Positions 1 through 5,634 of a DNA stretch of 6,335 nucleotides are shown one piece after another. Every line of letters begins with the position of its first letter. The first letter of the stretch is position 1. The notes beneath the pieces were generated by a model. It did no database searches and was not told the DNA's origin. It saw nothing but the letters and a program-made list of their open reading frames with translations. Position numbers and translations under genes: made by a program. This stretch comes from an uncultured bacterium (lineage in GTDB: Bacteria; Desulfobacterota; Desulfobulbia; Desulfobulbales; Desulfobulbaceae), in assembly GCA_903896915.1 (NCBI GenBank), contig CAITZN010000680.1, forward strand, positions 1 through 6,335, written 5' to 3'.

Positions 1-45
1 ATTGAGCTGGCCCTGGAGAAACCTCAGGGCTTGAAGATCGTCTAG
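1..45 (+). CDS. C-terminal end of an unidentified protein (partial)
   Basis: Frame 1 is open from the window edge to a TAG stop at 43-45 and encodes the tail IELALEKPQGLKIV. The other two + frames close earlier. The tail is too short to assign to a family. Its position fits a real gene end: it is followed within 10 bases by a hairpin, and then by the convergent serS gene. It could still be chance read-through of noncoding sequence, so confidence is low. Confidence 0.35.
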   Translation: MELALEKPQGLKIV

Positions 46-50
46 GCTTA

Positions 51-82
51 GACCCACCGGTGCCTTGCCCCGGTGGTCTTTC
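51..82 (+). terminator. Hairpin between convergent genes, likely intrinsic terminator
   Basis: The arms CCACCGG (54-60) and CCGGTGG (70-76) pair perfectly around a 9-base loop. Two more pairs (51-52 with 77-78) are possible if one C is bulged. On the + strand the stem is followed by TCTTTCATCT, a weak U tract. The minus-strand side is poorer in T. It best serves the upstream + strand gene and may also slow transcription leaving serS. Confidence 0.5.
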
Positions 83-84
83 AT

Positions 85-1356
85 CTAAAAGCGGGTCTCG
101 AAATAAGGTTCCAGGACTTTTGGCAGCTGCACAGTGCCATCAGCCTGTTGGTAGTTCTCGAGAATAGCCAGCAGGGTGCGGCCCACAGCCAGTCCTGATC
201 CGTTTAGGGTATGGACGAGGCGGCTCTTTTTTTCGCCTTTGGGACGATACCGTATTCCCGCCCGTCTGGCCTGAAAGTCAAGAAAGTTGGAGCAGGAGGA
301 GATCTCCCGGTAGGTATTTTGACCCGGCAACCAGACCTCTATGTCGTAGGTCTTAGCTGAAGAAAAACCTAAATCGCCAGCGCAGAGTGCGATAACCCGA
401 TAAGGCAGTCCCAGAAGTTGTAAGGCAGCCTCCGCGTCGGCAAGCAGGCTTTCCAGCTCTTCCCAGGAGCTTTCCGGGGTGGTGAATTTGACCAGTTCCA
501 CTTTCTCAAACTGGTGCTGCCGAATGAGTCCTCGGGTATCTTTGCCGTATGATCCTGCCTCAGAACGGAAGCAGGGTGTGTAGGCCGTATATTTTACCGG
601 CAGCTCGCCTTCGTCGAGGGTTCCATCGGCATGAATGTTGGTAACCGGAACCTCGGCGGTTGGGATTAGCCATAAATCCCAGCCTTCAATTTTAAAGAGC
701 TCGTCCTTGAATTTCGGCAGCTGTCCGGTACCGGTCATAGTTTTCGAATTAACCATGAATGGCGGTAGCACTTCCGTATAGCCATGCCGCTGGGTATGGA
801 GATCAAGGAAAAAGTTGATCAGGGCCCGCGCCAGTTTGGAACCAAACCCTTTCAGCAGGGAAAAACGGGCTCCGGCAAGCCGGGCAGCGGTTTCAAAATC
901 CAAAATGCCCAGCTGCTCACCGATATCCCAGTGCGGTAGAGGCGAAAAGGAGAAGGTGGGAATTTCGCCCCATTGTTTAATTTCCACATTGTCGTGATCA
1001 TCTTTCCCTGGCGGCACGGAATCGTGGCAGAGATTGGGGATGGACATGATAATATCCTGCAACTGGAGTTCGATTTCAGCCAGGCTTGTGTCCAGTTCCT
1101 TTATCTGATCGGCAACATGACGCATTTCAAGAATAAGAGGCTCGGCCTGTAAGCCTTCTCCATTTTGTTTCAGCGAGGCGATTGTTTTGGACACCGTGTT
1201 GCGTTGGTTTTTCAGCGCTTCAACCTCGGTGAGCAGAGCAAGGCGGCGATTGTCGGTTGTCGAAAATTGGTCAATGAGCTGCGGGGCAACCCCGCGGAGG
1301 ATGCTTTTCTCTCGGACCAGTTCCAGGTTTTCCCTGACGAAGCGTAATTCAAGCAT
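85..1356 (-). CDS. serS: Seryl-tRNA synthetase (serine--tRNA ligase)
   Basis: This is a cytoplasmic class II aminoacyl-tRNA synthetase that charges tRNA-Ser (and tRNA-Sec) with serine using ATP. The 423-residue length is typical of bacterial SerRS. Residues about 30-105 form the N-terminal long coiled-coil arm that contacts the tRNA variable arm. The catalytic domain follows, with the TAE serine-binding loop at 233-235 ([10 protein letters not shown]), motif 2 beginning FRSEAG at 263, the segment [13 protein letters not shown] near 353-365, and motif 3 [16 protein letters not shown] near 386-401. All signature segments are intact, so the enzyme should be active. The ATG at 1356 gives the canonical [10 protein letters not shown] start found in the family, although no strong Shine-Dalgarno sequence precedes it. 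It is transcribed divergently from tatC and appears to be a stand-alone gene. Confidence 0.98.
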   Translation of the reverse strand: MLELRFVRENLELVREKSILRGVAPQLIDQFSTTDNRRLALLTEVEALKNQRNTVSKTIASLKQNGEGLQAEPLILEMRHVADQIKELDTSLAEIELQLQDIIMSIPNLCHDSVPPGKDDHDNVEIKQWGEIPTFSFSPLPHWDIGEQLGILDFETAARLAGARFSLLKGFGSKLARALINFFLDLHTQRHGYTEVLPPFMVNSKTMTGTGQLPKFKDELFKIEGWDLWLIPTAEVPVTNIHADGTLDEGELPVKYTAYTPCFRSEAGSYGKDTRGLIRQHQFEKVELVKFTTPESSWEELESLLADAEAALQLLGLPYRVIALCAGDLGFSSAKTYDIEVWLPGQNTYREISSCSNFLDFQARRAGIRYRPKGEKKSRLVHTLNGSGLAVGRTLLAILENYQQADGTVQLPKVLEPYFETRF

Positions 1357-1475
1357 ATCCGTGTAAATAAGTTAAAAGAAGAGGAATGAGGTTGCGGTTT
1401 GACACACCGACGATTTGCCGATTCCTTCGGCTTTTATCACGGCATTCCTGGAAACGCAACGGGTATTCAATTGCT

Positions 1476-1505
1476 TTTATCCTTCTGTTTTGCTACCTTT
1501 TTCAA
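1476..1505 (-). promoter_or_regulatory. Possible serS promoter
   Basis: On the minus strand TTGAAA (1500-1505) is followed after 18 bases by GATAAA (1476-1481), a 5/6 and 4/6 match to the sigma-70 boxes. This would give a leader of roughly 115 bases before the serS start. No T-box, riboswitch or attenuator was recognised in that leader. The match is weak and could be chance in this AT-rich intergenic region (1357-1555). Confidence 0.25.
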
Positions 1506-1506
1506 C

Positions 1507-1537
1507 TTGCCGGGAAAGCAGAATAAATCTTTATACA
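1507..1537 (+). promoter_or_regulatory. Possible tatC promoter
   Basis: TTGCCG (1507-1512) and TATACA (1532-1537) are separated by 19 bases and lie just upstream of the tatC start at 1556. The spacing is longer than ideal and the resulting leader would be very short, so this is only a candidate. It overlaps the divergent serS promoter candidate. Confidence 0.2.
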
Positions 1538-1555
1538 CATGTATTTGTAAACGCT

Positions 1556-2294
1556 ATGGCTGCGATAAGTAAATCTTTTGTCATATTTCTTTTGGAACTG
1601 CGTGATTCCGTGAAGGTGCTGGGGATCGCTTTTGCGGCGTTGACCCTGTTGCTTTTTTTTTCTGTCCAATCAAATGCTCGGTGTTTTCCAGGGGCACCTG
1701 GGCGGGAATCTCTATTTTTTCTCAGTGGCCGGGCCTTTTCTTGCGCATGTTAAAATGGCTTTTTTCGGATCCTTGTTTCTGCTGATGCCTTTATGCATGT
1801 ACGTCTTGTGGAAAGCTATTGGTAAACCCTTTGGGGTAACCGGTCCTACGCTGTTCTGGTTTGTTTTCGCCACCTGTTTTCTTTTTTATGGTGGCACAGC
1901 CTTCTGTTATATGGTGACCCTGCCGTACGGGATTAAGTTTCTGCTCAGTTTTCAATCGCAAAACCTGCAGGCCGTGATCTCCATCAATCAATTCGTGAAC
2001 TTTGTCACCCTGTTTATCCTTGCCTTCGGCGTGATCTTTGAACTTCCGGTTTTCATGGTATTCAGTGCGAAAGTGGGGGTTATTTCCCTCAAAACCTATG
2101 AAAAGAACAGGCGGTATGCAATACTGGTTATCGCCATCCTGGCTGCCATACTCACTCCGACTCCGGATGTATTCAATATGGCGCTCATGGGGGGGCCCTT
2201 ATATCTTCTGTATGAATCCGGGATACTGTTGATTCGTTTTCTGCGCTTGGAGACTCAAAAAAACATTGGCCAGGGCAGCGAGCCCTCTGTCTGA
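1556..2294 (+). pseudogene. tatC: Sec-independent (twin-arginine) translocase TatC, frame interrupted at T9
   Basis: TatC is the multi-spanning inner-membrane receptor of the Tat pathway, which exports folded proteins. The gene is in two frames. ATG 1556 encodes the N-terminus and first membrane segment (MAAISKSFVIFLLELRDSVK and onward, with conserved E14 and R16). The rest lies one frame over, open from 1644 to the TGA ending at 2294. Removing one T from the run at 1653-1661 gives a continuous 245-residue protein, a normal TatC length, that aligns without gaps around the join. Later landmarks are present: a periplasmic segment ending near SVAGPFLAHVKMAFF, TM4 with FGVIFELPV, and the LTPTPDVF motif before the last helices. 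The loop between TM2 and TM3 lacks the usual KHE(R/K)R motif. No Shine-Dalgarno sequence is evident before 1556 or before the internal ATG at 1674. The break may be a real mutation, a sequencing error or a slippage site, so the gene could still be functional. No tatA or tatB is in the window. Confidence 0.85.
1653..1661 (+). repeat. Homopolymer T9 at the tatC frame break
   Basis: Nine consecutive T residues lie inside the first transmembrane segment of tatC. The upstream frame reads CTT TTT TTT TCT here, and loss of one T would give CTT TTT TTT CTG and restore the TatC frame. The downstream frame is closed by TGA at 1641-1643, so the switch must lie after that point. That makes this run the natural site for an indel, polymerase slippage or a homopolymer read error. 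Confidence 0.8.
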
Positions 2295-2351
2295 GTTCGT
2301 GCGGAAGCTCTAGAGTATAGGCGTGCTGGAGATGAGTACGTGGAGCCCGGA

Positions 2352-2768
2352 TCAGAAAGAAACGATCTGGATCCCGTGGGCGAGCAGCAGTGCGGAAGTC
2401 ACCCCAAGGAGGGGTTCCTGGCCACAGGACGGGCTGCCCGATTTGAGAAAACAGCAATCAATGTGTTGCGCCTGGGCGATCGTCAGCACCATGGAAGCCC
2501 CTCGGATAAATTGAGCGGACAGATCGTTGCCATCACAATCCATAACCCGGGCAGTGCCCTCCAGGACGGCGTTGCCGTCGCCGTTGATCAGATGGGCAGG
2601 CGGGCGTGGCGTGGGCAGGCCGCCAAGCTGTTCGGGGCAGACCGGTATCCAGTGATAGGCGGTCAGTCGTTGCAGGCATGGCGGGTTTCCTTTGCTTTGT
2701 CCGTCGTATCGAGTACATAACCCGGTGAGACAGGCGCTAACCAGACATTTTTTTTGCTTTTGAGACAT
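2352..2768 (-). CDS. DUF523 / TudS-like protein (putative thiouracil desulfurase family)
   Basis: This 138-residue protein belongs to the DUF523 family, some members of which are Fe-S thiouracil desulfurases (TudS). The family signatures are visible in order: SACLTGLCTRYDG (residues 11-23), PVCPEQLGGLPTPRPPA (42-58) and LKSGSPSCG (108-116). C13, C44 and C115 sit in the motifs that hold the cluster cysteines of the family, and E46 follows the CPE motif. ATG 2768 (MSQKQKKCLVSACL) was chosen because the family starts just before SACL. The frame runs back to 2843 with a non-homologous extension that would overlap ftsB. After SPSCG the protein passes almost directly to GVTSALLLAHGI, so the segment of roughly a dozen residues with the usual YDG-type motif is missing. 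It is convergent with tatC and divergent from ftsB. Family membership is firm; enzyme activity is not. Confidence 0.9.
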   Translation of the reverse strand: MSQKQKKCLVSACLTGLCTRYDGQSKGNPPCLQRLTAYHWIPVCPEQLGGLPTPRPPAHLINGDGNAVLEGTARVMDCDGNDLSAQFIRGASMVLTIAQAQHIDCCFLKSGSPSCGQEPLLGVTSALLLAHGIQIVSF

Positions 2769-2796
2769 GGCTATCGGCGTTGAGCTTGGTTGGGTC

Positions 2797-2802
2797 AGGA
2801 GG
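2797..2802 (+). promoter_or_regulatory. Shine-Dalgarno sequence deciding the ftsB GTG start
   Basis: AGGAGG is a full-strength ribosome binding site, 5 bases before GTG 2808 and 8 bases before the next in-frame GTG at 2811. An ATG at 2806 is in a different frame and meets a stop after two codons, so it is not the start. Confidence 0.8.
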
Positions 2803-2807
2803 AATAT

Positions 2808-3134
2808 GTGGTGATACGAAAAAAACCGGAAGAAAACCGGCAAGAGAAAAAGATTCTCTGGGCCCTCGGCCTCGTTGTGGCTGTTTTCTTTCTGCTATGG
2901 ATTTTTTTTGCTCCTGGTCGAGGTTATTTCCATTATCGGAAATTGCAAAGGGAAATAACCGCCTTGACGAAGGAAAATAGCCAGCTTGAAACCAAAAATG
3001 CCGAACTGACCAAGGACATCAAACGGTTACAGTCCGATGACACTTATCTTGAAGAGGTGGCTCGCAAGAAGCATGGCCTTTTAAAAAAGAATGAAACGGT
3101 CTACGAGTTTGATCCCCCCAAGAAAAAAAAATAA
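2808..3134 (+). CDS. ftsB: Septum formation initiator / cell division protein FtsB (DivIC family)
   Basis: FtsB is a bitopic inner-membrane protein of the divisome that pairs with FtsL through its coiled coil and links FtsQ to the septal peptidoglycan synthases. The 108-residue product shows the full family architecture: a short basic cytoplasmic N-terminus (1-15), one transmembrane helix (about 16-36, ILWALGLVVAVFFLLWIFF), a coiled coil (about 42-77, with KENSQLETKNAELTKDIKRL), and the conserved closing block YLEEVARKKHGLLKKNETVY (80-99). The tail is lysine-rich. The start is GTG at 2808 or 2811, supported by the AGGAGG just upstream. Only 39 bases separate it from the divergent DUF523 start, so its promoter must overlap that gene. 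The uracil-DNA glycosylase follows 109 bases downstream on the same strand and may be co-transcribed. Confidence 0.93.
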   Translation: MVIRKKPEENRQEKKILWALGLVVAVFFLLWIFFAPGRGYFHYRKLQREITALTKENSQLETKNAELTKDIKRLQSDDTYLEEVARKKHGLLKKNETVYEFDPPKKKK

Positions 3135-3232
3135 GACACTTGCCCCTGAGTACAAAGTCTTGCGCTGGCGATAATCGTGGCAACTGTAGGATCAATGAAA
3201 GGTTTTTATGCGCACAGGTAAATAATGAACAT

Positions 3233-3238
3233 GAGGGT
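3233..3238 (+). promoter_or_regulatory. Ribosome binding site for the TTG start of the glycosylase gene
   Basis: GAGGGT lies about 6 bases before TTG 3244. This supports that non-ATG codon as the start. There is no in-frame ATG until well inside the N-terminal region. Confidence 0.55.
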
Positions 3239-3243
3239 GAACT

Positions 3244-4113
3244 TTGTCAGTTGAGAAAATTGCCGGATGCGACCATGAAGAACAGCCTTCGGCGCTCCGG
3301 CTGGATCGTTCCGCAGTGGAGGCTGTTGCCGCCGACATCCGAAACTGTCTGCAATTGCATCAACAGTTGGGTGTCGAACAGTATCCGCTGACGCCGGGTT
3401 TACAGATGTTTTTGGCCGGGAAAGAGGTAAAGCTCAACGCGGTGGAACCTCTCAAAAAAAAGATTCAACCTTTTGTTCCTCCTCGTTCCACATTGCAGCA
3501 GCCCATCCTGCCGCCAGCTCCCACCGTTGCTACTTCAGGTCAATTTGACGCCATGCGCCAAGCAGTTGAAGAGTGTTGCTTATGTGACTTAGCTTCAGTC
3601 CGCCAGGGTCAGGTCTTTGGTGTCGGTCCGGTTGCGGCCCGTCTTTTGATTATCGGTGACTATTCCAGTCAAGGAGACGAATTTTCGCCGACGACCCTGT
3701 TTGGTACGGCGGAAGATGCTATGCTGTGGAAGATGATGCAGGCTATAGGGCTCACACCAGAGGAAGTGTATGTGACCAATGCTGTCAAATGTTGCCCCCG
3801 CGCGGCCCGGCAGCCGGAAAGAGAGTGTGAGCAGCATTGCCTGGTCCATCTGCGCCGGGAGATCGAACTGCTCCGGCCGCGTATTATCTGCGCCATGGGT
3901 GAGGCAGCTGCACGGTTAGTCTTGGGTGGCAGTGAGTCGGTGCTTCGATTGCGTGGCAAGTTTCACCGCTCTAGATATGGTGGGGAAGAAGCCGGGGATG
4001 GTATCCAGATCATGGTAACCTTTCATCCCCGTTTTCTCTTGGAATATGAGGATATGAAAAAAGCGGCCTGGAAGGATCTGCAGATGATTCAACGTCAGTT
4101 GCAGGTGCGTTAA
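3244..4113 (+). CDS. Uracil-DNA glycosylase, family 4-like, with divergent motif 1
   Basis: The product resembles the Fe-S uracil-DNA glycosylases that remove deaminated cytosine from DNA. It has 289 residues: an N-terminal helical and proline-rich extension (1-105), then the glycosylase domain. The four cluster cysteines are present as C111 and C114 (CCLCDL), C183 and C199, with the family's 16-residue spacing between the last two. YVTNAVKCC (176-184) matches the usual YVTNVVKC block. The C-terminal catalytic motif is FHPRFLL (260-266), in place of the common HPAYLL. The first motif is changed: where family 4 has GEAPGxxED followed by PFVGxAG, this protein reads GDYSSQGDEFS (138-148) and then LFGTAEDAMLWKM. 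The fold is therefore clear, but uracil excision by the usual mechanism is uncertain. The TTG start has a Shine-Dalgarno sequence. It lies downstream of ftsB and converges on a small minus-strand gene. Confidence 0.88.
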   Translation: MSVEKIAGCDHEEQPSALRLDRSAVEAVAADIRNCLQLHQQLGVEQYPLTPGLQMFLAGKEVKLNAVEPLKKKIQPFVPPRSTLQQPILPPAPTVATSGQFDAMRQAVEECCLCDLASVRQGQVFGVGPVAARLLIIGDYSSQGDEFSPTTLFGTAEDAMLWKMMQAIGLTPEEVYVTNAVKCCPRAARQPERECEQHCLVHLRREIELLRPRIICAMGEAAARLVLGGSESVLRLRGKFHRSRYGGEEAGDGIQIMVTFHPRFLLEYEDMKKAAWKDLQMIQRQLQVR

Positions 4114-4210
4114 GAGGGCCGGGACGGTCAGGGAGCAGGCTTAGATTCCTTTTGTAGGGTCGGTGCGGGGGGATATGTACGGGCGATGTTGATCTATGGC
4201 TGCATAGCCA

Positions 4211-4405
4211 TCAGGATTTGTTTTTTCCGGTCACAAAAAGTTCAAAAAGTTTCTCGAAAACAGAAGGAATAGCGGAAGCCTGAGCATTGGCGGAGCCAGC
4301 ATAGGACTTCGTCAGTTCAAAAGCACGTTCGAAGGCCTCCTCAAAGTCAGACGCCTTGTTTTTTTTAATAATATTGACGAGTTCTTCGGCAATAGGGTCT
4401 TCCAT
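4211..4405 (-). CDS. Small uncharacterized helical protein
   Basis: I do not recognise this 64-residue protein. It is acidic and probably mostly alpha-helical: residues 1-35 are rich in Glu, Ala, Lys and Phe, with a repeated EEAFERAFELTK pattern (22-33). A flexible small-residue stretch (GSANAQASAIPS) follows, then a second helix ending in a basic tail. There is no signal peptide, membrane segment or cysteine. The start is supported by a good Shine-Dalgarno sequence (GAAGGTG on the minus strand) 5 bases before ATG 4405. It lies 178 bases downstream of the murein endopeptidase on the same strand and could be the second gene of that unit. It is convergent with the glycosylase. The clean start site and coherent amphipathic composition favour a real gene. 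Confidence 0.7.
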   Translation of the reverse strand: MEDPIAEELVNIIKKNKASDFEEAFERAFELTKSYAGSANAQASAIPSVFEKLFELFVTGKNKS

Positions 4406-4410
4406 GCATT

Positions 4411-4417
4411 CACCTTC
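4411..4417 (-). promoter_or_regulatory. Ribosome binding site of the 64-residue ORF
   Basis: On the minus strand GAAGGTG lies 5 bases before ATG 4405. It is the main evidence that this short frame is translated. Confidence 0.55.
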
Positions 4418-4583
4418 GGGATAAAACTATTGATTACAGGCGGTAGGTGAGGCCTTTCTCTCTTGGGGATGCCCAGTGTTCCCTTGGCTAAGAACCTGGC
4501 CGCGAAAGGGACGGGATTGGCCATTCTTGCCGATAAAGCCTGAAGAAGGGAGCCAGGTCGCGATGATCCTTCTCGTGCTGGGC

Positions 4584-5195
4584 CTACCAGGTTCGGTACG
4601 TCCCCGTATCAAGATGGACAAAGTCGGAATCAGGGTAATACCCCACTCCGCCGGACTTCATTCCCAATGCGCATAGTTGAATTTGATTGGTTTTGGCTCC
4701 GGAAAAACGAATATCAATCGCTTTACCTTTCATGTGCAGACTGTGCCTGGCCACACCAAAGCTGTGTTGCTGCAATTGTCTGTTGGTTAGGGGGGAACGG
4801 AATCCCGAGATTACCTCGTATGTTCCCTTACGTCCCATTTGTCCCTGAATGGACCAAAGGATATCAAGAAGCTTAGGGTCGATCGGATGGGCTTTCCCGG
4901 TTTGGTGGTCACGCATGAAATAGTTGATTTGTGCCAGTGCTTTTGGATTGTAGTTCTTGCCCACGGCATAGGTGATATTGAGTTCCTGTTGCGTACGGGT
5001 GTGGAACAAGGAGAGAGAACGTTTTGCCAGAAGCTTGGGCTTTCCAAAAATTTTGGGTTTTTCCAGAACCTTGGCGCAGGTGATTGTCGGTACGGATAAT
5101 ACGGTGACCCCTAAGGCTATCTGGATTGATTTTTCAAGAAAAAATCGACGGGACGAGACGGGTGGTGCACTATTTTCTGTAACCATTTTCCTCAT
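4584..5195 (-). CDS. mepK: Tat-exported murein endopeptidase, MepK/YcbK (DUF882, peptidase M15-like) family
   Basis: This 203-residue protein matches the E. coli MepK/YcbK type, a periplasmic zinc endopeptidase that cleaves peptide cross-links in peptidoglycan. The N-terminus holds a textbook twin-arginine signal, SRRFFLEK (15-22), followed by a hydrophobic core (about 23-36) and likely cleavage near A41. The catalytic domain shows VISGFRSPLTN (128-138), HSLHMKGKAIDIRF (151-164) with zinc ligands H154 and D161, and GGVGYYPDSDFVHLDTG (182-198) with H194. All expected metal ligands are present. The frame starts at ATG 5195; ATG 5186, three codons later, is an alternative with GAGG just ahead of it. 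A near-consensus sigma-70 promoter lies about 75 bases upstream. C40 does not sit in a proper lipobox, so a soluble periplasmic enzyme is expected. Export would need a working Tat system, which makes the odd tatC at 1556 relevant. Confidence 0.93.
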   Translation of the reverse strand: MRKMVTENSAPPVSSRRFFLEKSIQIALGVTVLSVPTITCAKVLEKPKIFGKPKLLAKRSLSLFHTRTQQELNITYAVGKNYNPKALAQINYFMRDHQTGKAHPIDPKLLDILWSIQGQMGRKGTYEVISGFRSPLTNRQLQQHSFGVARHSLHMKGKAIDIRFSGAKTNQIQLCALGMKSGGVGYYPDSDFVHLDTGTYRTW

Positions 5196-5255
5196 TGTGC
5201 AAGGGTTTCCAGTATTTGGTTTAGACTTTACAACACCAACTCTGAGTGGTTGCAG

Positions 5256-5267
5256 CAGTTAAAACTG
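5256..5267. promoter_or_regulatory. Palindrome at the expected mepK transcription start
   Basis: The sequence CAGTTAAAACTG has inverted arms CAGTT and AACTG around AA. It begins a few bases downstream of the mepK -10 box, covering the expected start point. It could be an operator, but it is short and could be chance. Confidence 0.25.
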
Positions 5268-5271
5268 TTCC

Positions 5272-5300
5272 ATATAAATGTACAGATTCGCTCTTGTCAA
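5272..5300 (-). promoter_or_regulatory. Sigma-70 promoter for mepK
   Basis: On the minus strand a perfect TTGACA -35 box (5295-5300) is followed by a 17-base spacer and TTATAT (5272-5277) as the -10 box. Transcription would start near 5265 and give a leader of about 70 bases before ATG 5195. This is the strongest promoter match in the window. Confidence 0.7.
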
Positions 5301-5380
5301 GAAATTGAATGAAAAAATCGTGATGAGACAACCGGTCGAAAACTAAATTTCATCTATTTTTCAGTAGGATAGCGTATTTC

Positions 5381-5632
5381 TTAGTTGGCGTCCATTTCGA
5401 TCCGGCAGCGTCGCCCGTTCCGTTCACGGGGATATTGGGCAATGCCTGGTTTTTCTGTGTCTTGGCAACGGTGTTCAATGGACAGATTCAATCCCTGTTG
5501 AACAGCTTGGCACGATGGATTATCCTGATCGGGATGCAGGTGAACTCCAAAGAACTCGTGAGGGTCTGGCCACTCAACAGCACTACCTGGCAATACACGG
5601 GGCATTCCCTTGGCAACCGAATCGATAAACAA
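5381..5632 (-). CDS. Uncertain small ORF, unknown function
   Basis: This is an 83-residue open frame with no family that I recognise. The translation looks protein-like: it is hydrophilic, with His, Cys, Trp and Asp scattered through it (for example FFGVHLHPDQDNPSCQ and NGRRCRIEMDAN), and about a third of its codons begin with G. Against it, the start is TTG at 5632 with no Shine-Dalgarno sequence, and the next candidate, ATG 5605, has AAGGGA directly abutting it. Two + strand frames are also open across the same bases, one of them codon-aligned antisense. If real, it would be transcribed toward mepK from a start only 2 bases away from the divergent YpsA-like gene. The rest of the 439-base interval 5196-5634 holds only the mepK promoter and palindrome. 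Confidence 0.3.
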   Translation of the reverse strand: MFIDSVAKGMPRVLPGSAVEWPDPHEFFGVHLHPDQDNPSCQAVQQGLNLSIEHRCQDTEKPGIAQYPRERNGRRCRIEMDAN

Positions 5633-5634
5633 TC

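Noticed and set aside
10..30. Hairpin GCCCT-GAG / CTC-AGGGC at the left edge
   Set aside because: It lies inside the apparent end of a coding frame and has a bulge. A better terminator hairpin follows at 51-82.
1415..1555. Upstream TTG start for the first tatC frame
   Set aside because: The added 47 residues do not resemble TatC, which begins shortly before the ELR motif. ATG 1556 gives the expected length.
2323..2720. Two + strand frames antisense to the DUF523 gene
   Set aside because: They are shadows of the DUF523 gene, whose minus-strand product carries clear family motifs.
2769..2843. Longer start for the DUF523 gene at 2843
   Set aside because: The extra 25 residues are outside the family consensus and would overlap the ftsB start and its Shine-Dalgarno sequence. 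ATG 2768 fits the family N-terminus.
3140..3391. A + strand frame spanning the ftsB-glycosylase gap
   Set aside because: Most of it overlaps the glycosylase N-terminus in another frame, and it lacks a start signal. The gap (3135-3243) shows only tiny frames of a few codons and no hairpin.
4195..4211. Inverted repeat ATGGCT/AGCCAT at the end of the small minus-strand ORF, considered as a terminator
   Set aside because: It has only six base pairs and no T tract on either side, and it overlaps the stop codon. It is too weak to call.
4312..4621. Two overlapping minus-strand frames (4312-4524 and 4427-4621) in the gap between the small ORF and mepK
   Set aside because: They overlap better-supported genes at either end, have no convincing ribosome binding site, and their translations (rich in Arg, Pro and Ser) resemble no protein. 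The 178-base gap is treated as noncoding.
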